Assembly: GCF_030272615.1 (NCBI RefSeq)
Contig: NC_081411.1
Coordinates: forward strand, 184,195,572 to 184,259,571
Reading direction: 5' to 3'
DNA: 64,000 bases
Source of the DNA: Cryptomeria japonica
Lineage: Eukaryota > Streptophyta > Pinopsida > Cupressales > Cupressaceae
The notes below the pieces were generated by a model that saw only the letters and a list, made by a program, of their open reading frames with translations, had not been told where the DNA came from and did no database searches. Made by a program: the position numbers and the translations under genes. This document shows, one piece after another, positions 11,231-21,678 of this stretch (its first letter is position 1; each line of letters starts with the position of its first letter).

Positions 11231-12400
11231 ATGGCTACAATTGTATCTCTCCTAGATCTTTCACAAAATTTAACACACTACAAGTTCTTGGTCGAACAGC
11301 TTTGGATTCCTGCTTATGATATCCTTGAAAATGAAATGATATGTCACCTTGTTGGTTCCGAATCTCCATGGTACAATGAATTCTTCACTTACCTCCGTGA
11401 TCACACACTTCCTCCCAACCAATCCAATAACCAATGCAAAACCTTTATCCGCCAACCTGCTCGCTACACCATCATTGCCGAAACACTATATTGGCAAACT
11501 CTTGATGGTACTCTCCTTTGATGTCTGGAACAAGACGAGATAACAAAGGCCTTGGAAGAGGTACATGAAGGAATTTGTGGGGATCACTCAAGAGGTCCTT
11601 CACTGGCAAATAAAATCATGCGTGCTGGATACTATTGGCCATCCATGGAAAAAGAATCCTTCTATTTTGTCAGGAAACGCAAGAAGTGCCAAGTTCACAG
11701 AGACTTGATACATGCAACAGCATAGGAATTACAATTAATCACAACACCATGGCCCTTTTGTCAATGGGGACTTGACTTTGTGGGTAAAATTCATCCATCT
11801 TCATCCAACGGCCATAAATTCATCATTACCGCCACTGAATACTTCACAAAGTTGATCGAAGTTGTTCCACTTACTAAAGTCACTGGTAAGCAGATCACCT
11901 CATTCATCCTTAATTACATCATCACTCAGTATGGTGTACCCATTTCCATCATCACAGATAATGAACTTCCTTTCAAAAATTAGGATGTCCATGATCTTTG
12001 AGAGAAGTTTCACATCCAACACCATTTTTCCACCCCTTGTTACCCACAAGGAAATGGTCAGGCTGAAGCATCAAAGAAGAACATATTGAGGATCCTCAAG
12101 AAGACAGTCAATAATACTGGCCATGATTGGCAAGTTTAATTAAATCCCACACTATGGGCATATCGAACTAGAATTTGAACCCCTATAGGCGCAACCCCCT
12201 ACTCACTGGTCTATGGAGCAAAAGCCATCCTTCCTATTGAGGTTGAGATACCATCTCTATGGGTTTCCTTGCACAATATGATAGATGATGAAGCATACCG
12301 AGTCTCACATCTTCAAGACTTGGAACTACTTGATGAAAGGTGAAAAGTTGCATACAACCTCCTAAAATCTTATTAGCAGTGAATGAGAAGAAGCTATAAT
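11231..12400 (+). pseudogene. Integrase of the gypsy element (broken)
   Basis: The integrase would insert element DNA into the host. The N-terminal H2C2 zinc finger is visible at about 11560-11700 (HEGICGDHSRG, then KRKKCQVHRD), but the first Cys of the CxxC pair appears as Arg. The catalytic core shows WGLDFVGKIH (first Asp), IITDNELPF (second Asp) and, after a shift near 11985, the NGQAEASKK segment with the Glu. Stops lie at 11521, 11726 and 11983 and a frameshift follows. The C-terminal part (TPYSLVYGAKAILPIEVEIP) and a chain ending near 12610 follow. Dead copy. Confidence 0.85.
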
Positions 12401-12610
12401 CATCGGGTTAAACCTCATACATTTGAGGTAGGTGATCTTGTTCTTAGAGAGAATCCTTGTAACTAGCCAAACAAAGAACATCAGGGAAAGCTTGAATCAA
12501 ATTGGCTGGGTTCGTATGTTATCACTGCTGTATATGGGTCTGGGGCATATTAGTTGGCAACTTCTCAAGGGGAACCACTAGTAGATCTGATCAACAACAT
12601 GCACCTCAAA

Positions 12611-12946
12611 TAGTTTCATACGTAAGCTATACAGAGCATTAGGCTTTGTCATATATCAGAAAAACACCAAAAATAATACAAAAAAATCAAAATAGTAAAG
12701 AAAAATCATACATCCAAACAGTGAAAAACCACCAGGGTGGCAGCTTGAGTAAGTGCGATGGTGAAAACTTGGAAAATAGGTGCCAATCGTAAAAATTCTA
12801 TGGCTCCATTATCTTTCAAACTTGTTGGGATCACATTCATTGCATCCATCCATCATTCAAACCATGGCTTGTTATTGAGCTGCAATCAGGGTTAGTACTT
12901 CATGCATCCTGCATCTTGCTTTTCATAGTCCCGTCTAAACCGGTGG
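12611..12946 (+). other. Gypsy 3' untranslated region, left part
   Basis: This follows the end of pol and runs into the copia insertion at 12947. It contains AC-rich and A-rich stretches and no ORF of interest. It continues at 19704. Confidence 0.6.
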
Positions 12947-13394
12947 TGTTGGTGTAAATAAATATTCATTTTGGATATTATTACACTTACTTAAGTTAAC
13001 TTAGGATAATGCATCTCTTCGTAGTTTGGATTTGAGACACTTAAGGAAGTGTGCACATAGGGATAGAACTTGTAAAAGAAATTCCACCTTTTGTGGTCTT
13101 ATTTTGCTGTTACACTCCACATTTGGTGGGTCATCCACCTCTTGTGGAATATTATATTATTTCTCCTACCTACCCTTAGTATTTCTTACCTACCCTTGTT
13201 TCTCATTGAGCCACATGTCATATTTGTGTGCTCATACATCCATATGGCCTTGCCTATATAAACAGGCCTCTATTCATTGTATTGGTTAATCCAGTTGATC
13301 ATTTTGCATATTGATGAGAATACAGTTTGTTCTTGTCATTCTATTGTCTCTTTTATGTTTTTCATTGTGCCCTTGATCTTAGCAAAATCCTACA
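12947..13394 (+). repeat. Copia 5' LTR
   Basis: It starts TGTTGGTGTAAATAAA and ends CCTACA, just before the primer site. A TATA box (CTATATAAAC) is at 13254. It matches 19256-19703 almost base for base, with about 14 substitutions that I counted, mostly transitions. Confidence 0.9.
13254..13262 (+). promoter_or_regulatory. TATA box in the copia 5' LTR
   Basis: The string CTATATAAA is followed by the transcript-start region of the LTR. The counterpart in the 3' LTR, CTATATAAG, is at 19564. The position, about 140 bp before the LTR end, suits a copia promoter. Confidence 0.6.
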
Positions 13395-13406
13395 TGGTAT
13401 CAGAGC
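13395..13406 (+). promoter_or_regulatory. Copia primer-binding site (initiator tRNA-Met)
   Basis: TGGTATCAGAGC immediately follows the 5' LTR. This is the standard plant copia primer site complementary to the 3' end of initiator tRNA-Met. Confidence 0.9.
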
Positions 13407-14868
13407 TATTGGGGCTTCATTGATCAGTTTTTGGAGACATTGTGGAAGGCTTCTATTTTTGGATTTGGGGATTTTCATTTTTTGGGGGCGTCATACAGTG
13501 ATTTGGACATCACCGTTGAATCCAAGAGGTTGTTTCCATAAATTTCGACTATAAAGTCAACCTATTTTGGTGAGAAAAAAAAATTTCCCCGTTTTGGCTA
13601 TTATTGTACGGATTTCGAATTTTTTTTATTTATTTTTTTTAAATTTCAAAAATTGAAAAATTTCAAAAAAAAAATTACAAAAATTTTTTTTTAAAAAAAA
13701 AGCAAAAAGTATTTTTTGGGGGTCCACAGACCACCCCCCCCCCCCCCCGGCTGTACGAGTGTTGCAGGTACGTACCTGCATTGTTGTACCCATCGACCGT
13801 CGTGTCGTGTACCCACCGGCCGCTGCGCAGTGTACCTCCCATCGCCGAGCACCTCCCACCGGTCGCCCACCTCCCGTCGGCCGCTCTGCACACCGCCACG
13901 CCTCCAACTCTAGCGACGCTTCCCACCCGCCAACCCCCTCAGCCACCGCTGCCAGCAACACGCAGCTCCTAGTCCGTCGCTAGTCTTTTCTGCCTCCGGC
14001 CGCTCCCTCCGTCGGTGACCACCACAGACAGGCGGCCCTGCGTCTACCACATGGCAGGCGGCCACTGGCCAGCGGGCTAAACCGTACACACAGTCACCAC
14101 GCAACGCAATCCGTTCGTACAGTGCCACGTCATCATATGTACTGCACAGTCAGCAATCCATACAGTATGGACGCCCAGTCAGCAGGGAGGCAAAGTTTTG
14201 TGACGGTCATATGATCGTCAAATTTAACACAGTGACTTGTTGACATCAGCACCACATCAGCACTTTTTGAAAAAAAATTGACCCCTCTCCATTGGGCTTT
14301 TCAGTTTTGCAGTCCAACTTTGAAGGGCCATATCTTGCTCATTTTTGCTCCTTTTTTGGTGCAATTTTTTTTGAAATGGGCTAAAATTTCATGATCTTCG
14401 CAGTGGTGTAGTTATTTTCTGATTTTGGTGCATAGATTTTTCAAAATTTTTGGATTCTCAGCTATACCTATCCAATCCTCAATTTTGCAACTTCAAAGGC
14501 CTCGTTTGAGCTCATACGACCTCCTTTTCATGTGCTGTTTTTTTTTTAAGTGCTTATTTTTTCATCTACTTTCATAATCTATGATCATATTTTAGAGATT
14601 TTGAGTGGAAATTATACTTTCAGATATTGGTCTTATTTGGCCTATTAGGTACTTGTAAATTGCTTGGATCTTAGTAAGATCTCTTGCATTATCAGTTTGA
14701 GTCTCTTTTGGCCTTATTGAGGTAGTTGTAAAATTATAAATCAGAAGTCCACTTTGCCATTTTTTGCAAGTGGCCCATTATATACGCACTACTTATAAAG
14801 TGCCAAATCATCACTTTTTTTGGGGGGGGGGGGGGGGTTCTTTGATTGAGTGAATTTGGGGGGGTGTC
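13407..14868 (+). other. Copia leader with a GC-rich island and C/G runs
   Basis: The leader is about 1.46 kb, long for copia. Positions 13730-14170 are far richer in G and C and in CG pairs than anything else in the window. A run of about 16 C lies near 13733-13748 and a run of about 16 G near 14822-14836. Many short ORFs on both strands over 13626-14128 are by-products of this composition, and I do not call any as a gene. Confidence 0.6.
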
Positions 14869-15870
14869 TTGTGTGATTGTGCCTCTCTTTGTGCTCTTTC
14901 CATTCTTGTTGCGATGAGTCCTAATAAATTTCCACCTTTAACTCCACATAATTATGCATCATGGAAAATTAAACTATGGAGTAAACTAATGGAAAAGGGT
15001 CTCACACACTACATAGATGGAATAATAACAGCACCACCTAATCCTAAGGCTGATCCAATTTCTCAATTAGAATGGCTCACAAAGAATTGCATGGCTCTTG
15101 GAACCTTACGCAAGTATGTATCAGATGACCTCATTTTTCACATTGAGAAGTGTAAAACAATCAAAGAGGCTTGGGATATGTTTCAGAAATTATATGGACA
15201 CATTGATGAAATCAGAGGCTATTAGATTGACAATGAGCTCACCAACTTAGATCCCAAGAGTTTTGATACAATCCAAGATTAACTCACCAAAGAAAATGAC
15301 CTAAGAGCAAAGCTTAAGGATTGTGGAATTGACAAAAAGGATGCTCAGTTGATATTCAACTTGTTGGACAAGCTTGCACCAGCATATGTAGCATTTGTAT
15401 CTAGCTTCCAAACTCATCGTTTGACAGTGGGGAGTTCTTATGTTATGCCTTCATTTGATGCTTTCATAGAAATGTTGATATTGGAACAATCTAAGTTGTT
15501 GAACATGGGGTTTCTCAAGTCTTCAAAGTCCAGGGCTTTGGTGGCTAATCAAGGGAATCAAGGAAGTCAGGGCAAAGATTCCAACAAGAAGAAAAAGCAA
15601 TCTAAGTCTAAGCCACACTAGGAAAAAGGACAATCATCCTCTCCATCACAAGGCGATTTTTCATCCTCTTCCAAGAAGGGGACACCACCTAAGAAGGATA
15701 AACCAACTTGTGCATATTGCAAGAAGTATGGTCATGATGAGCATCGATGCCAGGCAAAGCAAGTTGATTAGTTAACCAATCTTCTTAAGAAAAACAACAT
15801 CAACTTGCCATCCACCTACACAAAGAAGGATTCATCTCCTTCCTCTTCCTCATAGTCTAAGGGAAAAGGG
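14869..15870 (+). pseudogene. Copia gag with CCHC zinc knuckle (broken)
   Basis: The nucleocapsid-type protein of the element. Its N-terminus has the copia gag signature LTPHNYASWKIKLWSKLMEKG and TIKEAWDMFQKLYG. The same frame runs to 15870 through stops near 15225 and 15280 and again near 15621, 15769, 15853 and 15872. The CCHC zinc knuckle is at about 15712: CAYCKKYGHDEHRC (C-x2-C-x4-H-x4-C). A lysine-rich linker precedes it. The ATG at 14914 (MSPNKFPPLTP) fits family starts better than the one at 14869. All stops fit C-to-T change in CAG, CAA or CGA. Confidence 0.85.
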
Positions 15871-15879
15871 TAAGCATTT

Positions 15880-16280
15880 GTGGCTACAACAGGTTCTTCA
15901 CAGAAATGGATACTTGACTCGGGTGCCTCATATCACATGGGTTCTACAAAGGAGCAGTTTTCTTCATTGGAGCCATCTAAGGTACCTCACATTTACATAG
16001 GTGATGACACACAAGTAGAGGTTGAAGGGAAAGGTTCAGTTAACATGGATGATGGAACATTTGATAATGTTCCCTATGTTCCTAACTTGTCTACCAACCT
16101 TCTCTCCATCTACCAAATCACTCACTATGGGAATGGGAAAAAGGTTGAGTTTACACTAGATTCAGTTGTGGTAAAGGAACTTGATGATGATGCCTTGGTA
16201 GCAGTGGGACAAGTCAATGACAACTCAAGGCTTTATTCATTTTCCCACTTTGTGCCAAGTTCACCTTCTAGGGCCTTGCT
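15880..16280 (+). pseudogene. Copia aspartic protease
   Basis: The protease that would mature the polyprotein. The catalytic loop reads WILDSGASYHM at about 15907, the classic copia D-S-G-A signature. NVPYVPNLSTNLLSI follows at about 16066. The frame is open from 15880 to 16389 and continues into the pre-integrase segment. It is the same frame as gag, so they formed one polyprotein. Confidence 0.88.
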
Positions 16281-17150
16281 TACTCATTCAAATTTAGAAA
16301 GTAAGCTATGGCATGAGCGGTTTGGTCACCTCAACTACCGCTATCTTCAATATCTCAGCACTAAAGACATGGTCACAGGTCTACCTTGAATCAGTTTTTC
16401 AGAGGGTGTATGTTCAGGTTGTTCCATGGGCAAGCATCCCGAAGAGAAATTTGATAAAGGGAAAACTTGGAGAGCTTTGGAAGTTCTTCAACTTGTTCAC
16501 AGCAATGTAGCAGGTCCATTTCCAGCACCTTCATTTAGTAAGGCCCGCTATGTTCTTACCTTCATTGATGACTACTCCTACTTCACTTGGGTCTACTTTC
16601 TCATTCATAAGAGTGAAGTATTTGATAGATTTCAGGACTTCAAGACTCGTGTGGAGAAGCAATCAGGGAAAGTGGTCAAGATTCTTTGCACAGATAATAG
16701 AAGGGAATATGTGAACAAGAGACTTGAGGATTTTTGTACATTTGAGGAGATTGATCTTCAGCATTCTGTTGCATACACTCCACAACAGAAGGGGGTTGCA
16801 AAACACAAGAATAGAACTCTCAAAGAAATGGCTAGATGTATGATACATGCACGTTCTCTTGATCCCGCCTTTTGGGCAGAGGCTATTAGTTGTGCCACAC
16901 ACATCCAGAATCGGGTTCCTCACAAAGCTTTGCAAGGTATTACTCCTTTTGAATCTTGGGCTGGTAGGAAACCGATTGTGAGACATTTCAGAGTCTTTGG
17001 GTGTCTAGCATGGGCTCGCATACCTCCACAGAAATGCAAGGCATTGGAACCTCAGAGTCGGCCTTGCATATTTGTTGGATATTCTGAGGGTGTTAAAGCA
17101 TACAGATTGGTGGATCCAGAGACACATGAGGTATTCATTGAGAGGAGAGT
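16281..17150 (+). pseudogene. Copia integrase with GAG-pre-integrase zinc finger
   Basis: The integrase inserts element DNA into the genome. The zinc finger region shows LWHERFGHLNYRYL (H-H side), and after a TGA at 16387 the C-x2-C part CSGCSMGKH follows. The core has TFIDDYSYFTWVYF (first Asp), LCTDNRREYVN (second Asp) and TPQQKGVAKHKNRTLKEMA, where the usual catalytic Glu of G-V-A-E appears as Lys (AKHKN). The C-terminal domain contains FRVFGCLAWARIP and KCKALEPQSRPCIFVGY. The core frame 16426-17400 is open apart from that substitution. Dead copy. Confidence 0.88.
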
Positions 17151-17459
17151 TCACTTTGAGGAAAGCTCTCCTAGCTTAGCCTCTCTACCTCCTCCACCTT
17201 CCTCCATTGTGGATAGTAATATTAGTGATTTAGATGATGAGACCCCCTCAACTCTGACTCACAGGGTTACACCTCCGCAGGGTCCACTTGCAGTTGAGGA
17301 GCCTCGTTCTCCACCTCCACCTAGACCTCATTGGGCTCAACAGACACTTGAGTCCATGAGTTCTCTTGTTGGGGATCCTTCAGATACACGAAGAACTTGA
17401 TCAAAAAATCAGGATCTTCCACATGCATTCATTGCTACTGCTTCTGATCCACAAACATT

Positions 17460-18300
17460 TAGGGAAGCATCAGGGGTTCCTAAGTGGGACCAAGCTATGG
17501 AGGAAGAGTATAGTTCCTTGATGAGGAATAACACATGGGATTTAGTCCATCCTCCTAAGGGGAGAAAGATGGTTCGATGTAAGTGGATCTATCAGACCAA
17601 GTTTGCAGCAGATGGTAGTGTGGATAAGTATAAGGCTCGGCTTGTTGCGAAAGGTTTCTCGTAGGTTGCAGGTGTTGACTATACTGAGACCTTTGCACCC
17701 GTAGCCAAGATGAACTCCATTTGTTTGACACATTTGCAATTGTTGTAGCTCATGGTTGGGTTGTACATCAAATGGATGTGAAGAGTGATTTTCTTCATGG
17801 TGATCTTGATGAGGAGATTTATATGGAGCAGCCACAGGGTTTCATCCAGGATACTTCCTTGGTTTGCAGACTAAGGAAATCTCTCTATGGCCTTAAGCAG
17901 GCCCCCAAGGCTTGGTATGCCAAGATGGATTCCTTTCTTCTCTTTGCAGGGTTCACCAGGTGTCATTCCGATCCGAATGTCTACATTTTGTGACAGGATG
18001 ACTCTAACTTGATACTTGTGCTCTATGTTGATGACTTGATCATTACAGGGAGTACTTCATCCATCATTAGTAGGGTCAAATCTGCTTTGCATGACAGATT
18101 TGCTATGACTGACTTGGGTCTTTTGCACTACTTTCTCAGGATAGAGATTTCACAGTCACCTTTCGAGATCACTCTATTGCAGCCCAAGTATGCTCTTGAT
18201 CTACTTGCATGCTTTCATATGGCTAATTGTAAGCCTGCCCTGACTCCCTTTCTTTCAGGAGTCAAGCTTGAGGTTTAGTGTTCTTCTCCACTAGTTGATG
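17460..18300 (+). pseudogene. Copia reverse transcriptase (broken)
   Basis: Segments in order: WDQAMEEEYSSLMRNNTWDL, CKWIYQTKFAADGSVDKYKA with a stop (TAG) at 17663 in place of Gln, ETFAPVAKM, then a frameshift near 17712 into frame 3. The next frame gives VVHQMDVKSDFLHGDLDEEI and SLYGLKQAPKAWYAKMDSFL. After a TGA at 17991 the catalytic box LYVDDLIITG stands at 18021 with both Asp residues kept. The end is TDLGLLHYFLRIEI. Stops and one shift make the gene non-functional. Confidence 0.9.
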
Positions 18301-18990
18301 CCACTTTGTATCGTTAGCCTATGGGTAGTCTCATCTACTTGACTCATATAGGCCCTGATATTTCATTTGCAGTTGGCATGGTTTCCCGCTTCATGTAGAA
18401 TCCACATGAGCTTCATTGGAAAGCTACCAAACGCATCCTTCATTACATCCAGGGTACACATCACTATGGGATTCACTATGCAGCAGGCACAGGACTTCGC
18501 TTGGTTGGTTACATAGACTCCGATTGGGCTGGCGATCTAGTTGATCGTAAGTCTACTTCTGGTTATAGTTTTCACCTTGGTTCGGGCCCCATTTGTTGGC
18601 AGAGAAAGAAGCAACATGCTATTACTCTCTCTTCAACTGAGGTTGAGTATCGAGGTGCTATTAACGTAGCAACTGAGACCATTTGGCTCCAGCAGATTCT
18701 CACAGAGTTTGGATTCACCACTCCACGGCAGATAGTTCTACATTGCGACAATCAGAGTGCTATTGCAATCTCGAAGAACCTAGTCCAGCACCAGCGGACC
18801 AAACACATCGAGATTCATATGCACTATATCCGAGAGCTCATCTAGGAGCAGGTCATTGATTTGCAGTATTATCCTACAGCAGAGCAGGTTGCTGACATAT
18901 TCACCAAACCTTTCACCGAGAGTAAGTTCCAGCAGTTGCGAGCTCTCTTGGGGGTGTGGGATGTGTCATTAGGGGGGATCAACTGACTTC
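18301..18990 (+). pseudogene. Copia RNase H and C-terminal end of pol
   Basis: This domain follows RT after TAG stops at about 18316 and 18397. It contains YIDSDWAGDLVDRKSTSGY (first Asp region), ITLSSTEVEYRGAINVATE (Glu) and LHCDNQSAIAISKN (third Asp), then HIEIHMHYIRELI with a TAG at 18843. The last part reads ADIFTKPFTESKFQQLRALL and ends near 18984. It is the frame of the second half of RT. These motifs are those of copia RNase H, kept almost complete. Confidence 0.9.
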
Positions 18991-19255
18991 TCCTTCCTCT
19001 CTTCTGGGGGGGACTTTTTCCTCTTTGAGGTTTTGTCCTTCTTCTTTGAGAGTCTTTTATACATTCATCTCTCTTTTGGGGGGGAGTTTTTTCCCACTGG
19101 GTTTTCTCCCTTTCTCCATTTGTGAGAGATTGTATTGCATATTTTTGCTTGCATTTGCATATTGTACATGGGTACCTATCATGGCCTCGTAGTCAGGACC
19201 CATCTTGCATTGTTGACTTGAGTCTTCATTCCCCTAAGTTGCACTTAAGGGGGGG
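18991..19255 (+). other. Copia 3' untranslated region with polypurine tract
   Basis: Two imperfect repeats of a TTTGGGGGGGA...CTTTTTCC type unit (near 19005 and 19075) stand here, each resembling a polypurine tract. The real tract is probably the AAGGGGGGG at 19247-19255, directly before the 3' LTR. No ORF of interest was seen. Confidence 0.65.
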
Positions 19256-19703
19256 TGTTGGTGTAAATAAATATTCATTTTGGATATTATTGCACTTACT
19301 TAAGTTAACTTAGGATAATGCATCTCTTCGTAGTTTGGATTTGAGACACTTAGGGAAGTGTGCACATAGAGATAGAGCTTGTAGGAGAAATTCCACCTTT
19401 TGTGGTCTTATTTTGCTGTTACACTCCACATTCGGTGGGTCATCCACCTCTTGTGGAATATTATATTATTTCTCCTACCTACCCTGAGTATTTCTTACCT
19501 ACCCTTGTTTCTCATTGAGCCACATGTCATATTTGTGTGCTCATACATCCATATGGCCTTGCCTATATAAGTAGGCCTCTCTTCATTGTATTGGTTAATC
19601 CAGTTGATCATTTTGCATATTGATGAGAATACAGTTTGTTCTTGTCATTCTATTGTCTCTTTTATGTTTTTCATTGTACCCTTGATCTTGGCAAAATCCT
19701 ATA
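19256..19703 (+). repeat. Copia 3' LTR
   Basis: It begins TGTTGGTGTAAATAAA after the polypurine tract and ends CCTATA, where the 5' LTR has CCTACA; the terminal CA is thus mutated to TA here. About 14 positions differ from the 5' LTR. Confidence 0.88.
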
Positions 19704-20845
19704 GGGGGCAATGTTCTTAACCTATTGATGGAAGTGGATTCTGCATTACTTGTGATTCATTGAGTTCTTCATTCAAAATTGGCTGAAAATCATACCAAAA
19801 ACATTCAAAAACACTCACAAAATCCAAAAACATGATAAAACATCAAAAATTAATCAAAAACATGGCAACGCATAAAATCCTTTGTACATACACATCGCAC
19901 CAGACACCAAAAAAATATATTGAGCTACCCAAATAATGATCACTTATCAAATCAACCAATCAATCAAAACAGGTACACACAACTGTCTTAACAAAGATAC
20001 ATCCTTCCTCACAAAAATATGGTAACATTTTCTTTGACAAGAAAATTTTGTTTAAGCTATCAAATACTTGGTCGGTTTGTTAGTTATTTATTCATTTATA
20101 TCAAGTTCCTACGCTACTCCAGGATATCCACAAGTGATTAGAGTAGCCGGGATGGTTCCTAAGTATCTCTTGTTGGTTGTCTACAGATTGTTCCAATGAA
20201 GTTCTGGGGCATGTACTAATGGTGTCTATGTGGGAAGTTCACTAAGCTACGTGATCATATGCAAAATCTATTCGTGGATCACTGTGACTTACTGACTGCA
20301 ATGTAGACCTCGACCATTTTCGTATGAACCAAAATGGAGGGTCACTTTTTCTTTATTTATAAATGCTTTCTTACAGGTGAAATTCTCAAAACTTGGCTCC
20401 TGCTACCTCAACCAAGAATGATACTACCATGCTTGATGAGGAAAATAAAGCACTATGAATAGTCTATGGATCATCATTCCATCTCATCTATTTATATTGC
20501 ATTCTGTTGCATATCACCCTTGCATTTGCTCATTCATTATTCATATCAATTGTTTACATGCAATTAATGCAGGCTTATATGAGAAACCACCTAATATAGT
20601 TTGTCTTGGGTACAACATCATGACGGAGTTCTCTGATACTTCATCTCACATTTGCATTCCACATCTGCAAAATTCTCACTAACTTGCATTCATATATCAT
20701 GAAGGCATAGCATTATCATTTAGTTGTGTTACATGTATTTAGTTCATCATCATGTACTTGCATTTAGATTCATTTAGATATTTATTTAAGTGCATTAATT
20801 TTTTCATCCTCTTGAGGTATTTAACACGTCAGGTGAATTTATTAT
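19704..20845 (+). other. Gypsy 3' untranslated region, right part
   Basis: This continues the gypsy sequence after the copia element. It holds repeated GCATT/TTCAT-type words around 20470-20800 and no coding domain. It stops where the LTR of the next element starts on the minus strand. The string ATTCACCTGACGTG at 20827-20840 (minus strand) resembles part of the primer-binding site motif, but its setting does not decide its meaning. Confidence 0.45.
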
Positions 20846-21632
20846 TGTATATGGTGAAAATGAAAAACAACAATATTGAAAGACTAAATGAATTCAACCA
20901 TAAAACCCTAGCCTAACAAAAACAAAGATCCACCATAACATATGAAGATTACCTAAGACAATGCAAATCAAATGAAATCACAAAGATTATACCATCACAT
21001 GTTCAATAGGGTTTGGATCTCCATTCTTCCTATCTCCATTGATCTTTCTTGATATATTTGCTCTCAGATTTTATGTGTGCACAAGAGCTCAACAAAGAAT
21101 GGAAATGTGGTTGCAAGTAGGCTTGATCGCATATGTAAGTTCGAAAGCGTAATGCAGTCGAGAAGTCAACTAATCAGGGTTGATAATGAAGGAAGTATCC
21201 TCTTATATAGAAGACACTGTAGGAAAACGAGGGATAAGATTGAGAGATGTAAAAGATAAATGGTCGGCAAGGATTAGTGAGTAGGTAGAGAAAATAAAAA
21301 AATAATGAAAGGGTAGGTAGTGTAGGAATTAAGAGATGAATGACATGTGTCATGGGTAGAAAAGGTTAATGAATTAATTAAATAAATAAAGATTTATTTA
21401 ATTAATAGAGGAAGTGGGATCAATTAAATGAATAAGATATTTATTTAATTTAAGAAAAGGATAATTTAAATAAATAAAAGTATTTATTTAAATGAGAAAT
21501 AAGGCTAGAAGAGGATAAATTAATTAATTAAATAAATAAAGATTTATTTAATTAATAGAAGAATTAGGCTTAAAATAATTAAATAAATAAAGATATTTAT
21601 TTAATTAGACTGGACAATTTTAGGTGTCTACA
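20846..21632 (-). repeat. 3' LTR of a second Tat-like gypsy element (minus strand)
   Basis: Reading the minus strand, the LTR starts TGTAGACACCTAAAATTGTCC at 21632, like the 5' LTR at 1274, and contains the same AATTAAATAAAT-type repeats. A TATA box (CTATATAAGA) lies at 21210-21201. On the minus strand it is preceded by a purine-rich tract, so I read it as a 3' LTR. The inner end at 20846 is a guess from a TG/CA pair. No duplicate is in the window, so no target site duplication could be checked. Confidence 0.6.
21202..21210 (-). promoter_or_regulatory. TATA box in the minus-strand gypsy LTR
   Basis: On the minus strand CTATATAAG is followed by AGGATACTTCC. It sits about 425 bp into the LTR, consistent with a U3/R junction. 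Confidence 0.5.
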
Positions 21633-21652
21633 TTTTGCCTCTCTTTGAGACA
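21633..21652 (-). promoter_or_regulatory. Polypurine tract of the minus-strand element
   Basis: On the minus strand the sequence CAAAGAGAGGCAAAA stands directly before TGTAGACACC. This is where a polypurine tract primes plus-strand DNA synthesis. Confidence 0.55.
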
Positions 21653-21678
21653 ATGCAACTTGTCGCATTGTTTCAAAG
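21643..21678. other. Hairpin-forming inverted repeat beside the polypurine tract
   Basis: Arms CTTTGAGACAATGC (21643-21656) and GCATTGTTTCAAAG (21665-21678) pair with one G-T wobble around an 8-base loop. It overlaps the tract and could form in the element RNA. Confidence 0.6.

Larger units (their letters stand above)
12947..19703 (+). mobile_element. Ty1/copia retrotransposon nested in the gypsy element
   Basis: The element has both LTRs (448 bp each, about 14 differences by hand count), a tRNA-iMet-type primer site at 13395, a leader with a GC-rich island, gag-pol from 14869, and a polypurine tract at 19243. Domain order is gag, protease, integrase, RT, RNase H, which defines copia. The flanks are GGTGG at 12942-12946 and GGGGG at 19704-19708, a 5-bp target site duplication with one mismatch. 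Coding has about 15 in-frame stops and one frameshift (near 17712), so it is inactive. The LTR similarity argues for a moderately recent insertion. Confidence 0.9.
1274..20845 (+). mobile_element. Decayed Tat-lineage Ty3/gypsy retrotransposon, with a nested copia element
   Basis: Order seen on +: 5' LTR (1274-2733), primer-binding-like site (2736-2753), leader of about 2.85 kb, gag (5589-6560), retropepsin (7318-7722), G-patch and Pro/Thr/Ala-rich linker (8136-9338), RT (about 9590-10380), retroviral-type RNase H (10391-10800), a second RNase H (10870-11220) and integrase (11231-12400). Two RNase H domains in tandem are the hallmark of the plant Tat/Ogre/Retand lineage. The 3' untranslated region is split by the copia element at 12947-19703 and resumes at 19704. 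No 3' LTR was found. The right end, where a minus-strand LTR of another element begins, is inferred. Coding parts contain many stops and frameshifts, so the copy is dead. Confidence 0.8.

Noticed and set aside
13626..14128. Several overlapping ORFs on both strands in the copia leader
   Set aside because: They follow from the GC-rich composition and the C run; none has a known motif.
20827..20840. Primer-site-like string ATTCACCTGACGTG on the minus strand
   Set aside because: It matches only part of the motif, and no LTR stands on its proper side.
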